Source of the DNA: CAZHJK01 sp964533275
Lineage (GTDB): Bacteria > Bacillota > Clostridia > Eubacteriales > Garciellaceae
NCBI GenBank assembly: GCA_964533275.1
Contig: CAZHJK010000015.1
Span: forward strand, 1-64,000
Length of the DNA stretch: 64,000 nucleotides
Direction of reading: 5' to 3'
A program made the position numbers and the translations under genes. The notes beneath the pieces are model-generated. The model saw only the letters and a program-made list of their open reading frames with translations, searched no databases and was not told the origin of the DNA. The first letter of the stretch is position 1; each line of letters begins with the position of its first letter. Shown here in pieces: positions 37,361 to 46,184 of this stretch.

Positions 37361-37434
37361 AGGGGGCGGGTTACACCCGCCCTGTTGAACAAAAAGAACC
37401 GTCCCCGAAATGAGGACGTCCCCGAAATGAGGAG
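37361..37434. repeat. Palindrome, inverted GGGACGG copy and 17-nt direct repeat
   Basis: Three elements are adjacent. First is the GTAG-type palindrome GGGCGGGT/ACCCGCCC (about 37364-37382). Next is CAAAAAGAACCGTCCC (37390-37405), the exact inverted copy of the element at 35124. Last are two tandem copies of GTCCCCGAAATGAGGA (37401-37416 and 37418-37433). They separate the secreted-protein gene from the convergent hemerythrin gene. Confidence 0.85.
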
Positions 37435-37442
37435 ATAATCAT

Positions 37443-37997
37443 CTATTGATATTTCTTTTGTAATCTATTCGCCATTTCTATATATTTTTCCCTTGTATCT
37501 TGATGCTCCTTTAGACTTTCAAACTCTTCAATTTCTTGATTAAGTTTGTCCTTTGTTTTATCAGTTAATCTGCGGATTGCAAATTGGTACAGGGCATTGT
37601 CCTCCTTATGGATATGTTCTGCCAATAAATTAGCATAGGAAATAGCATTAGCTATAATATCTACCTTTGCATCCTTATCTCCACCTTGATGCTTAGTTAA
37701 AGCAATATCTAAATTTCCTATATATCTTCTACCTAAATCGTGCTCAATTAACATTCCTTGTATAGGGCCATTTTTTATGTCATTACCCAATTCCTTTGAC
37801 ATATCAATAAAAAGCATATCCTCTTCTTTTCCATGATGATATTTATCTGCATAATTTCTAATAAAATCTATCATATCAAAAAAATCTTCATGATTAATTT
37901 CTCCATCTTCTACTATTTGAACACATGCCTTTCTGATAACTCCAAGGACTTTTTTAATATTGTTATGCTCATCTACTAATATGTCTATACTTTTCAA
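37443..37997 (-). CDS. Hemerythrin-domain protein
   Basis: A 184-aa four-helix protein with hemerythrin-type iron ligands: H11 (VDEHNNI), H54/H55 and E58/E59 (YHHGKEED), H86 (IEHDLG), and H128/H130 with E132 (AEHIHKEDN). In anaerobes such proteins bind oxygen or sense O2 or NO. No signalling domain is attached. It starts with TTG after AAAGGTGG. It is monocistronic, on the opposite strand to its neighbours. Confidence 0.9.
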   Translation of the reverse strand: MKSIDILVDEHNNIKKVLGVIRKACVQIVEDGEINHEDFFDMIDFIRNYADKYHHGKEEDMLFIDMSKELGNDIKNGPIQGMLIEHDLGRRYIGNLDIALTKHQGGDKDAKVDIIANAISYANLLAEHIHKEDNALYQFAIRRLTDKTKDKLNQEIEEFESLKEHQDTREKYIEMANRLQKKYQ

Positions 37998-38122
37998 AAC
38001 ATTTCCACCTTTCCTGATAAATTATAAATTTACTATATTTAATTCTTTTCTATTAATACATTTGTAATTTTTTTCTATACAATCCCATAAATTTTAATAA
38101 TAAGAAAAAAGGAGACATAGAT

Positions 38123-39352
38123 ATGTTTTATATAAGGGCATTTTCATGGAATATATTTAGAAGAAAAGCCATATATATTATTGCTTTTTTAGTTTTAATA
38201 TTTTTAATGATTTTTATTCATACTAGCAATTGGAGTGAAGCTGCCGTTTTTAGAGTATTAAATGAAGAAGTAGTATTAGTTATCGCTCCCAGTACGCCCT
38301 CAAGGCTTTTTATAAATAAAGAAGAAATCCCTGAAAGGAGGATGGTTGATAATAAAACACCCTATATATTCAAGATAAATACAGATGAAAATATACATAT
38401 TAGGGTTGAACCAGTGGGTTCTGAGCTACCTCTGGAAAGGGATTTAAAATTTATAGATGGTAAGCTTTCTATTCCAGAGAATCAGGACTTTTGGGGAAAT
38501 TTAAATATTAATGAATGGCCTAATCAGGTTTTCGAAATATTATTAAATCCCACTAATTTAGCTAATATTGGTAAAGAGGATAAAACCAGCATAATAAGTG
38601 AAGAAAGTGTAGACTTTGATAATAAAAATAGTTTTGAACGCTTAAGGATTATACAACAAGGGGAAAATTATTTTATGAGGATAAATGATTCTCCAATGAT
38701 TATTTTAAAAAATTATCAAGATGATGAGTTCATATGGACTATCCGGGATGTAAATGAAGATAATATTAAGGAAGTAATTATTAAAGGAAGTCTTGGTCAA
38801 ACCCACAAATATGTTGAAATATATCAATATCGGAATGAAAGGATGGAAAGATTATTTTGGGAGCATGGAGAAAGTATAGAAGTTTTTCCTAATGGAAATA
38901 TAAAAATTGAGAAAAGACTATATGATACTGTAGATCATTATGATAAAATAAAATACCAATGGCAGGAAAATAAATACATAAAAATAGAAGAAACAATAAG
39001 CTGGTGGCAGGATAGCCCTAGATGGCCGTTAACACCTAATAAAACCATAGGGGCATTCTTTGAAGCTTATGAACTAGGTTTAGAAGAAGAAGCCATGAAC
39101 TATTTAGTTAAAGAATTGCAAAACACCAGGGGATTAAAAGCTATTATAAATAGCGTGGAAAAAGAATGGACATCAATTGCACCTCCCATATACTATTTTT
39201 TAGGTGGTTTTGGCGAAGAGGGGAAAATTAATAGGGCATTTTATTATAATTCTAATATACACCCTAATTATAATATTGTGCATATATATGATTTTGAGCT
39301 AGAGAAACAACATAACAAGCAAGGTTATTGGAAAATAAAAAAAGTTAATTAA
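38123..39352 (+). CDS. Membrane-anchored extracytoplasmic protein of unknown function
   Basis: A 409-aa protein with one N-terminal membrane helix (about residues 15-34) after a basic start, so the rest lies outside. The middle segment IRDVNEDNIKEVIIKG is like an FG-GAP/VCBS-type calcium-loop repeat ('DxNxDxxxE'), and the C-terminal third is predicted to be mixed alpha/beta. I do not recognise the family. The ribosome binding site is AAAGGAG. Its own promoter probably lies in the AT-rich divergent gap shared with the hemerythrin gene. Confidence 0.7.
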   Translation: MFYIRAFSWNIFRRKAIYIIAFLVLIFLMIFIHTSNWSEAAVFRVLNEEVVLVIAPSTPSRLFINKEEIPERRMVDNKTPYIFKINTDENIHIRVEPVGSELPLERDLKFIDGKLSIPENQDFWGNLNINEWPNQVFEILLNPTNLANIGKEDKTSIISEESVDFDNKNSFERLRIIQQGENYFMRINDSPMIILKNYQDDEFIWTIRDVNEDNIKEVIIKGSLGQTHKYVEIYQYRNERMERLFWEHGESIEVFPNGNIKIEKRLYDTVDHYDKIKYQWQENKYIKIEETISWWQDSPRWPLTPNKTIGAFFEAYELGLEEEAMNYLVKELQNTRGLKAIINSVEKEWTSIAPPIYYFLGGFGEEGKINRAFYYNSNIHPNYNIVHIYDFELEKQHNKQGYWKIKKVN

Positions 39353-39358
39353 AAGGTA

Positions 39359-39387
39359 TTGCATGTTTATACATATTAATGTATAAT
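39359..39387 (+). promoter_or_regulatory. Promoter of the amino-acid ABC transporter
   Basis: TTGCAT (39359-39364) and TATAAT (39382-39387), 17-bp spacing, about 44 bp before the lipoprotein gene. Confidence 0.6.
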
Positions 39388-39430
39388 TATTATATTAAAT
39401 TGATTAAAAGATATTAGGGGGTAAAATAAA

Positions 39431-40237
39431 ATGAAAAAAGGATTAATGGTATTACTTATATTTGTACTTATATTTGGACTTATTGGATGTAGTTCTGAAG
39501 CACCAGAGGAAACTGAAGAACAAGAACAAGCAGGTGAACAAACAGAGGAGCAAGAAGAAGTTGAAACACTTAAGGTAGGGACTAGTGCAGATTTTCCACC
39601 TTTTGAGAATCATGAAGTAATTGATGGAGAAGACACAATTGTAGGATTTGATATTGATTTAATAAATGAAATAGGTAAGGAAATAGGAGTAGAAATTGAA
39701 ATAGAGGACATGGATTTTAATGGTTTGGTTGCAGCAGTTCAGTCAGAGAAAATAGATATGGCTATTGCTGGTATGGCTCCAGATGAAGAAAGAAAAGAAA
39801 AGGTAGATTTCTCAGATCCTTACTATTATGCATCACAAACTATATTAGTAAAAGAAGACGCTGAAGAACTTACAAATATGGATCAATTAAAGGGTAAGCA
39901 GGTAGGATCTCAATTAGGTACTACTAGTGATGATGTAATTAGCGAATTTGAAGGCGTAGAGGTTAAAAAGTTTAATAAGGTTAATGATGCAGTACTAGAT
40001 TTAAAAAATGGAAGACTTGATGCAGTAATCTTAGAAGATTCTATTGCTGATGCCTATGTAGAAAAAAATCCAGAGCTAAAGGTAGTTGTGCCAGAAGGAC
40101 TTAATGAGGGAGAAGATCCATTCGCAATAGCATTACCTAAAGGTAATGAGGAATTGTTAAACAAGGTAAATGATGCCTTACAAAAAATAAAAGATTCTGG
40201 AAAATATGATGAATTAATTTCAAAATGGTTTGAATAA
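39431..40237 (+). CDS. Amino-acid ABC transporter substrate-binding lipoprotein
   Basis: A 268-aa lipoprotein with a lipobox ending GLIGC (C20), a Glu/Gln-rich linker to about residue 45, then a family-3 solute-binding domain (VGTSADFPPFE, GFDIDLINEIG, DMAIAGMAPDEERKEKVDFSDPYY). Such proteins bind polar or basic amino acids. The ligand is not determined here, although arginine/lysine or glutamine are the common ones. It is the first gene of a three-gene transporter, separated from the permease by a stable hairpin. Confidence 0.9.
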   Translation: MKKGLMVLLIFVLIFGLIGCSSEAPEETEEQEQAGEQTEEQEEVETLKVGTSADFPPFENHEVIDGEDTIVGFDIDLINEIGKEIGVEIEIEDMDFNGLVAAVQSEKIDMAIAGMAPDEERKEKVDFSDPYYYASQTILVKEDAEELTNMDQLKGKQVGSQLGTTSDDVISEFEGVEVKKFNKVNDAVLDLKNGRLDAVILEDSIADAYVEKNPELKVVVPEGLNEGEDPFAIALPKGNEELLNKVNDALQKIKDSGKYDELISKWFE

Positions 40238-40285
40238 ACTAGGTAAATTAATTATAATAAAACAATAGGAAACGATAAACAAAAA

Positions 40286-40340
40286 AGGTAGCAGACAGAT
40301 AGGTTAAACAACCTATCTGTCATCTACCTAATTTTTCTGT
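40286..40340 (+). terminator. Hairpin between binding-protein and permease genes
   Basis: A long near-perfect stem (AGGTAG and ACAGATAGGTT against AACCTATCTGT and CTACCT) with an AAAC loop, followed by AATTTTT. It looks like a partial terminator or mRNA stabiliser that would raise binding protein over permease, a common arrangement in ABC operons. Confidence 0.8.
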
Positions 40341-40372
40341 TTTACAAGCTACTTAGTTATAGAAAGGAAAGG

Positions 40373-41041
40373 ATGGATACTATGGATTTTGCTTCTATGG
40401 CAAAATACACTCCTTTATTTGTTGAAGGTTTAAAGGTTACAGTCCAGATATCTTTTGTGGCTGTTTTTATTGGAGTTATTGTAGGTTTAATCATGGCACT
40501 TTTAAGATTATCCTCGGTAAAAATATTAAAATGGATTGCTAACATTTATATACAAATAATTAGGGGTACACCTGTTTTGGTACAGCTATACATTATTTAT
40601 TATGGGACATACCCTCTTTTAGGGTTTAACATTCCACCTTATTTAGCAGCAGTTATCACCTTTGGTTTAAATAGTAGTGCTTATGTTGCAGAAATTATTA
40701 GAGCGGGAATTCAAGCGGTTGACTATGGTCAGATGGAAGCCGGGCGTTCTCTAGGAATGCCCCATGGAATGGTTATGAGATATATCATTATACCCCAGGC
40801 GATAAAAAATATTTTACCTGCCCTAGGAAACGAATTTGTTGTACTATTAAAAGAGACTTCTGTTGTATCAATTATTGGGACTGCCGATTTAGTTCGACAA
40901 GCAGATATAATAAAAGCTGCAACCTATAGTCATTTTGAACCTTATATTATAATTGCTATTATTTACATTATTTTAGTATTAGGTCTTTCCAGTGTAATGG
41001 ATAGAGTGGAAAGGAGGTTGAAACGAAGTGATTATCGTTAA
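40373..41041 (+). CDS. Amino-acid ABC transporter permease
   Basis: A 222-aa HisM/GlnP-type permease with about five membrane segments, the N-terminal TLKVTVQISF-like block (GLKVTVQISFVAV), RGTPVLVQLYIIYYG, and the EAA loop EAGRSLGMPHGMVMRYIIIPQA. The start at 40373 follows GAAAGG; an in-frame ATG at 40382 is an alternative. It overlaps the ATPase gene by 14 nt. Confidence 0.93.
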   Translation: MDTMDFASMAKYTPLFVEGLKVTVQISFVAVFIGVIVGLIMALLRLSSVKILKWIANIYIQIIRGTPVLVQLYIIYYGTYPLLGFNIPPYLAAVITFGLNSSAYVAEIIRAGIQAVDYGQMEAGRSLGMPHGMVMRYIIIPQAIKNILPALGNEFVVLLKETSVVSIIGTADLVRQADIIKAATYSHFEPYIIIAIIYIILVLGLSSVMDRVERRLKRSDYR

Positions 41042-41750
41042 GGATCTCCATAAGAATTTTGATAAGCTTCATGTATTAAAGGGGATTGATCAAGAGGTAA
41101 AAAAGGGTGAAGTTGTGGTTGTTATTGGTCCCAGTGGATCAGGGAAAAGTACCTATCTTCGTTGTGTAAATCTTTTAGAAGAACCAACCCAAGGGGAAAT
41201 TCTAATCGATGGGCAATCATTAACACAGCCTAATGTAAATATTAATAAAGTAAGACAAAAGGTTGGAATGGTATTTCAACATTTTAATCTATTTCCTCAT
41301 TTAACTATTCTAGAAAATATTACCCTAGCTCCTATGAAACTAAAGGGATTATCAGAAGAAAAAGCTATAGATTTAGCTAAGATGCTGTTGAATAAGGTAG
41401 GTCTTATCGATAAGATCAATAATTATCCTGTACAGCTTTCAGGTGGTCAAAAACAAAGAATTGCCATAGCAAGAGCTTTAGCAATGGAACCTGAAATAAT
41501 GCTATTTGATGAGCCAACCTCTGCATTAGATCCTGAGATGGTAAAGGAAGTATTAAGCGTTATGAAGGATCTTGCCCTAGAGGGTATGACCATGATGGTA
41601 GTTAGCCATGAGATGGGCTTTGCCAAAGAAGTTGGAGATAGAATCCTCTTTATGGATGATGGTTTAGTAGTGGAAGAGGGTACACCAGAAGAAATTTTTA
41701 ATAATCCTACCCATCCACGATTAAAAGAGTTCTTAAGTAAGGTTTTATAA
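41028..41750 (+). CDS. Amino-acid ABC transporter ATPase
   Basis: A 240-aa GlnQ-type ATPase: Walker A GPSGSGKST, Q-loop VFQHFNLFPH, signature LSGGQKQRIAIARAL, Walker B IMLFDEPTSALD and H-loop SHEMG. It starts with GTG, overlapping the permease end, after AGGAGG about 12 nt upstream. A terminator follows at once, closing the operon. Confidence 0.95.
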   Translation: MIIVKDLHKNFDKLHVLKGIDQEVKKGEVVVVIGPSGSGKSTYLRCVNLLEEPTQGEILIDGQSLTQPNVNINKVRQKVGMVFQHFNLFPHLTILENITLAPMKLKGLSEEKAIDLAKMLLNKVGLIDKINNYPVQLSGGQKQRIAIARALAMEPEIMLFDEPTSALDPEMVKEVLSVMKDLALEGMTMMVVSHEMGFAKEVGDRILFMDDGLVVEEGTPEEIFNNPTHPRLKEFLSKVL

Positions 41751-41783
41751 GTCAAGGAGCACTCCCTTGGCTTTTCTTTTTTT
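41751..41783 (+). terminator. Terminator of the amino-acid ABC operon
   Basis: GTCAAGG/CCTTGGC stem with a 7-nt loop, then TTTTCTTTTTTT. Confidence 0.85.
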
Positions 41784-41873
41784 GTACGCTTCCTTATAAT
41801 ATAAAAAGCTATTATTATAATATTACAATAAGGGTATATATATGTTTTACTTTAACATGGAAGGATGAGTTAA

Positions 41874-42236
41874 TTGAAATGGATTAAACAATTTGCAATA
41901 ATTATTACTATTCAGATGATTTCTGAAGTATTAGTACAAGTATTATCAATACCTCTACCTGGAACTGTTTTTGGTATGGGAATTTTATTAATTCTTTTAA
42001 TATTTAAGGTTGTTAAGTTAAAAGATATAGAGGGAGTAGGAGATTTTTTACTTAGTATTCTTATAATGTTATATATACCATCAGCAATTGGTATTATAGA
42101 CCATCTTGATACAGTATTACCCTTGTTTATACCTATATTTATAGTCATAGTCTTAAGTACAATGATAACATTAGTAGTAACCGGGCATGCTGTTCAATTT
42201 TTAATAGGATTAAGAAGGAGGAAATTAAATGATTGA
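41874..42236 (+). CDS. lrgA: LrgA/CidA-family holin-like protein
   Basis: A 120-aa membrane protein with four hydrophobic segments and the family block PLPGTVFGMGILLILL. LrgA/CidA proteins modulate autolysis or metabolite (pyruvate) transport. It starts with TTG after GGAAGGATGAG. It overlaps lrgB by 8 nt, the standard pair. Confidence 0.9.
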   Translation: MKWIKQFAIIITIQMISEVLVQVLSIPLPGTVFGMGILLILLIFKVVKLKDIEGVGDFLLSILIMLYIPSAIGIIDHLDTVLPLFIPIFIVIVLSTMITLVVTGHAVQFLIGLRRRKLND

Positions 42237-42933
42237 TATTATAAAAAATAGTTCCTATGGATTAGTGATTACATTAGTAGTTTATATTTTTGCCCATACA
42301 CTTCATCATAAATATAAAAAATATTCACCTCATCCAATAATTATTACTGAATTGCTTCTTATTTCTATCCTGTTATATTTTAAGATTGATTATCAGGGAT
42401 ATATGAGTTCTGGAGCTAATATTATTAGTTTTTTTCTAGGACCTGCAACTATAGTATTAGCAATACCTCTTTTTAGACAATGGGAATTATTAAAATCAAA
42501 TGCACTACCTATAATAATAGGTGTTTTAATAGGCAGTATCACAGGGATTTCAAGCATATTTTTTCTGTCTAAGCTCTTTGGATTAGATACAATTATTAAT
42601 CTTTCTTTATTAGCAAAGTCGGTTACCACCCCTATAGCTATGGATATTACTGAGCTTGTAGGAGGAATAACTTCTATAACCATCCTAGGGGTAATATTTG
42701 CAGGAACCTTTGGAGCAATCTTTGGACCTAAGATATTAAAGATTTTTGGTGTTAAAAATGAAATAGCTAAAGGAATTGCAATGGGAACGGCTTCCCATGG
42801 GTTAGGTACAGCAAGAGCAATAGAAGAAGGTGAAATACAAGGAGCCATGTCAGGACTATCCGTTGGATTGACTGGTCTTGCCACTGCAATATTAATTCCA
42901 CTTATGATACAAGTTTTAATAGTGTGGATGTAG
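42229..42933 (+). CDS. lrgB: LrgB/CidB-family membrane protein
   Basis: A 234-aa membrane protein with the family signatures KSVTTPIAMDI and GTASHGLGTARAIEEGE and about seven membrane segments. It works with LrgA; members act in autolysis control or as pyruvate/glycolate carriers, and which applies here is not known. No LytSR-type regulator is adjacent. Heptamer repeats follow the stop. Confidence 0.92.
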   Translation: MIDIIKNSSYGLVITLVVYIFAHTLHHKYKKYSPHPIIITELLLISILLYFKIDYQGYMSSGANIISFFLGPATIVLAIPLFRQWELLKSNALPIIIGVLIGSITGISSIFFLSKLFGLDTIINLSLLAKSVTTPIAMDITELVGGITSITILGVIFAGTFGAIFGPKILKIFGVKNEIAKGIAMGTASHGLGTARAIEEGEIQGAMSGLSVGLTGLATAILIPLMIQVLIVWM

Positions 42934-42956
42934 TGTTAGGGTATTCCTATTTAGAC

Positions 42957-42991
42957 AGGGAAAAGGGAACAGGGAACAGAAAATAGGGATA
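42957..42991 (+). repeat. Heptanucleotide tandem repeat, AGGGAAC family (5 units)
   Basis: AGGGAAA, AGGGAAC, AGGGAAC, AGAAAAT and AGGGATA in register, 23 bp after the lrgB stop. A degenerate GGTATAG/AGGGAAC continuation follows. The same family is found after argJ. Confidence 0.88.
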
Positions 42992-43048
42992 TGGTATAGT
43001 AGGGAACAAAACCCCCCATTTGGATGTTAAAGAAGGGACGATGGAATA

Positions 43049-44344
43049 ATGAATTATAATGAAGCTTTAGAATTTATACATAATACTAATAAATTTGGGA
43101 TGAAGCTGGGTTTGGAAAACATGAAAAACCTCTTAAATATTCTTGGTAACCCACAAGATAATTTAAAATTTATTCATATTGCAGGTACTAATGGTAAGGG
43201 ATCCACCAGTGTATTACTCCATAGTATATTAAAGGAGGAGGGCTATAGGGTAGGTTTATTTATATCTCCCTATTTAGAAGAATTCACCGAAAGAATTCAA
43301 ATAAACGGAGTATATATAAATAAGGATGAATTAGCTAATATAACCCAAAGGGTAAAGAATGCCATTGATATTATGGTTTCGAAAGGGCAGCAACATCCTA
43401 CAGAGTTTGAAATAGTCACTGCCATTGGATTGCTATATTTTCACCAAGAAAAAGTTGACTTAGTAGTTTTGGAGGTTGGCTTAGGAGGAAGGCTAGATGC
43501 AACTAATATTATACCAAGCTCAGAGGTATCTATAATAACTGCAATCGGGAAGGATCATATGCAGCAATTAGGAAATTCCCTTGGGGAAATTGCAGCTGAA
43601 AAGGCAGGAATAATAAAAGAAGATGGCAGGGTAGTAGTGTATCCCCAACCCAATGAAGTGGAAGAAGTAATTAAAAAAATTGCATTGAAAAAAAATGCGG
43701 ATATGTATTTTGTAAAAAAAGAAAGTATAAGCATTATTGAAAGTTCCTTAGAAGGGCAGGTATTTTCATATGAGGGTGAAGAATTATTATTACCAAGAGT
43801 TGAAATGAAGCTATTAGGAAAACACCAGATATATAATGCTACTACCATATTAAAGGCAATAGAAGTTTTAAATAAAAGATATTTTAAGATAACCCAAGAT
43901 GCTATAATAAAGGGATTTAAAAATACTATCTGGCAAGGCAGGTTTGAGATTATATCAAAGGAACCACTAATAATTTTAGATGGAGCACATAATCCCCAAG
44001 GAGCAGAAGCATTTTGTAAAGCTATTAAAGAATATTTTCCAAAGGAGAAAATAACTTTGATACTAGGAATATTAGAGGATAAGAATATTGATGAGATGTT
44101 AAATCTTCTATTATCGATTTCCACGGAAGTAATTACTCTAGCTCCCAATAATCCAAGAGCTATGTCAGCACAAGATTTAGCTAAAAAAATTACGACAATT
44201 AACCCTAAAACTAAGGTAAGATCTATGGATTCAATTGAAGAAGCAGTTAAGTGGGCAAAAAAAAGTAGCTTAGAAGAGGTCATTGCCTTTACAGGCTCCT
44301 TATATATGATAGGAGATGCAAGAAAGAGCTTTTGGGGACGGTGA
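43049..44344 (+). CDS. folC: Folylpolyglutamate synthase / dihydrofolate synthase
   Basis: A 431-aa Mur-ligase-family enzyme adding glutamate to folates. The P-loop GTNGKGST is at 46-53, then EVGLGGRLDATN, KDHMQQLG and the C-terminal LDGAHNPQGAEA. The last three codons (W-G-R) and the stop lie inside a GGGACGG inverted-repeat arm, so the C terminus has been supplied by a repeat. Because the reading frame ends only after the family's normal terminal helix, function is probably kept. Confidence 0.95.
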   Translation: MNYNEALEFIHNTNKFGMKLGLENMKNLLNILGNPQDNLKFIHIAGTNGKGSTSVLLHSILKEEGYRVGLFISPYLEEFTERIQINGVYINKDELANITQRVKNAIDIMVSKGQQHPTEFEIVTAIGLLYFHQEKVDLVVLEVGLGGRLDATNIIPSSEVSIITAIGKDHMQQLGNSLGEIAAEKAGIIKEDGRVVVYPQPNEVEEVIKKIALKKNADMYFVKKESISIIESSLEGQVFSYEGEELLLPRVEMKLLGKHQIYNATTILKAIEVLNKRYFKITQDAIIKGFKNTIWQGRFEIISKEPLIILDGAHNPQGAEAFCKAIKEYFPKEKITLILGILEDKNIDEMLNLLLSISTEVITLAPNNPRAMSAQDLAKKITTINPKTKVRSMDSIEEAVKWAKKSSLEEVIAFTGSLYMIGDARKSFWGR

Positions 44345-44443
44345 CTTTTGTCTCCATTATTTTCCAGTTAGAAAATAATTTTACTAATAGGGTGATTAAT
44401 TAAAGGCTAATTTACATAAAATGGAAATTAAAGTCACCGTCCC
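44335..44443. repeat. GGGACGGTGACTTT inverted-repeat element
   Basis: The left arm GGGACGGTGACTTT (44335-44348) and right arm AAAGTCACCGTCCC (44430-44443) are exact inverted copies 81 bp apart, with no gene between. The total length (109 bp) and palindromic ends suggest a MITE or a REP-type pair. The remainder to 44571 shows no gene. Confidence 0.85.
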
Positions 44444-44571
44444 TATTATTCTTTTATTATTCTTTTGTATGATAGGAGATAAGAAAATTGGTAACCATTC
44501 CCGATTTAATACATAAGATAAATTAGGCTGCTATGATTCTGATTATGTTTTATTCCTTGGGGGTGGAAAGC

Positions 44572-45525
44572 TTGCAATTAGAGAAATATATTTTTACTGC
44601 AAATACTGGGGAAGATACTATATCCATTATTGATGCTGTTGATATGAAAGAAATTGACAAATTATATCTACATTCTATGATACAGATTAATGGGAATCAA
44701 ATTTCTTCTAAACCTACAATAGGACCCTATAGTTTAAAGATAAATCCCGAGGGGAACTTATTATATTGTATTAACTGCTATGATAATAGTCTGTTTATTA
44801 TAGATATTCTAGATAAAAAAATAATAAATCGAATAGGTGTAGGAAAATATCCCTGTGAGATTGATATAGATTGGGATAGGAGGATTGCCTATGTAACTAA
44901 TGGAGATTCTAATACCCTTTCCATAGTGGATTTAAATCAAGAGCGTTTAACATATCAATTGCCTTTGGGAGAATTGCCCCAGGGTTTAATATTTGCAAAT
45001 AAGGGTAATAAGCTTTATGTTGCAAATATGTATGAAGACAAGATATCTATTATTGATTGTAATAATAATTCATTAACAAAGTGGATTGCAGTAGAAAGCT
45101 GTCCTTCATATCTTTTACTATCTCCAAATCAAGATCTTTTATATGTAAGTAATAGTCATATGGCATCTGATGAAGGTGGGTCTATTGCTATTATTGATTT
45201 AAAAAGTCAAAGGATTATTAAGAGAATAGGTGTAGGTAAAATACCAAGACAGATGATTATATCATCTACTGGAGAATTTTTATATATAGTTAATAGCACT
45301 AGCAATTCACTCTCCATAATCTCCCTTAAGGAAGGCAAAGAGACAAAAAGAATTGAAACCGGTAATATGCCAAGGGGAATCGCAATTGATAGGGAAGAGA
45401 AAAACCTATACACAACAAATATAGGGGCTGGGACTCTATCTATAATTTCATTAAAAGAAGAACGGCTAATAGATAACATAAAAATTGGGAAGTCACCAAA
45501 TGGGATTGCAATATTAGAAAGGTGA
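44572..45525 (+). CDS. YVTN-type beta-propeller repeat protein
   Basis: A 317-aa protein of about seven 40-residue repeats with the pattern LYVANxxxxxISIID...IKxGxxPxGI (for example KLYVANMYEDKISIIDCN and FLYIVNSTSNSLSIISL), typical of YVTN/NHL beta-propellers. It lacks a clear signal peptide, so it may be cytoplasmic. The start is probably TTG at 44572 after GGGGGTGG; a longer frame from 44533 has no ribosome binding site. Function is unknown. Small clostridial propellers of this type have been linked to cell surface or spore coat, but nothing here proves that. Confidence 0.85.
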   Translation: MQLEKYIFTANTGEDTISIIDAVDMKEIDKLYLHSMIQINGNQISSKPTIGPYSLKINPEGNLLYCINCYDNSLFIIDILDKKIINRIGVGKYPCEIDIDWDRRIAYVTNGDSNTLSIVDLNQERLTYQLPLGELPQGLIFANKGNKLYVANMYEDKISIIDCNNNSLTKWIAVESCPSYLLLSPNQDLLYVSNSHMASDEGGSIAIIDLKSQRIIKRIGVGKIPRQMIISSTGEFLYIVNSTSNSLSIISLKEGKETKRIETGNMPRGIAIDREEKNLYTTNIGAGTLSIISLKEERLIDNIKIGKSPNGIAILER

Positions 45526-45563
45526 TCCTCCCGTAACCCACTTTTTTAACATCTTAATAAGCA

Positions 45564-46091
45564 TTAATAATTATCTATTAAGGATTTAATAATGGAGGCA
45601 TAGATTTTTTCTCCATTTGTTTTCCAATTATTGATAATATCTTCAGCTTGTTGATGGGTGGCAACACCAAGGGATAAATTAATTAATTCGCTTTCATTTT
45701 CTAGAATTTTTAGCTGAACTTCAAATTCCCCATCCCCTTTTTTTCTATAGCTTCCGATATTATGACTTTCATCTAGAATAGAATTTCGGTTTTTTGAAAT
45801 ATAATTGTCTATATCCTTACTCCAATTTTCTGGTAAACGACTAATAAATAGATCTAAGGTTTCCTTGCCTCGTTTTGTAATATTAAAATAAGCTTTGCCC
45901 TGGGAGAGATTTTTAGTAATAAGTTCATTTTTTGTTAATTCATCGATATATTGTTGTAATGTAAAATAATTAATAGTGGTATTTTCTAAAACAATTTGTG
46001 TAATTTGGATGCTGGACAAGGATAGTTTCATTTTATCTAACACATATAATAATAATAATTTATTTTCAGCTATATTAGAATCTAATAGCAT
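45564..46091 (-). CDS. DUF4364-family winged-helix regulator
   Basis: A 175-aa protein whose N-terminal 75 residues look like a winged helix (LLLLYVLDKMKLSLSSIQITQIVLE, followed by NYFTLQQYIDELTKNELI) and which ends in a small alpha/beta domain. This matches the clostridial DUF4364 group, annotated as transcriptional regulators of unknown target. The start at 46091 follows AAAGGT; a longer frame to 46184 lacks support. Confidence 0.8.
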   Translation of the reverse strand: MLLDSNIAENKLLLLYVLDKMKLSLSSIQITQIVLENTTINYFTLQQYIDELTKNELITKNLSQGKAYFNITKRGKETLDLFISRLPENWSKDIDNYISKNRNSILDESHNIGSYRKKGDGEFEVQLKILENESELINLSLGVATHQQAEDIINNWKTNGEKIYASIIKSLIDNY

Positions 46092-46184
46092 AATATTACC
46101 TTCTTTCTTGTAATAAACATTAACTCTCTTAATTATAACAAAATAAGAGATACTTACAAAAATAAACAAACTTGACCTTGTCAT

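Noticed and set aside
39381..39400. ARG box upstream of the amino-acid ABC transporter
   Set aside because: The TATAATTATTATATT stretch lacks the TGAAT/ATTCA halves; it is better explained as a -10 region.
42393..44283. Long minus-strand frames opposite lrgB and folC (up to 242 residues)
   Set aside because: Shadow frames of well-supported genes; no ribosome binding sites or recognisable domains.
44335..44443. Complete insertion sequence between folC and the propeller gene
   Set aside because: Only 109 bp with no transposase; at most a MITE or REP pair.
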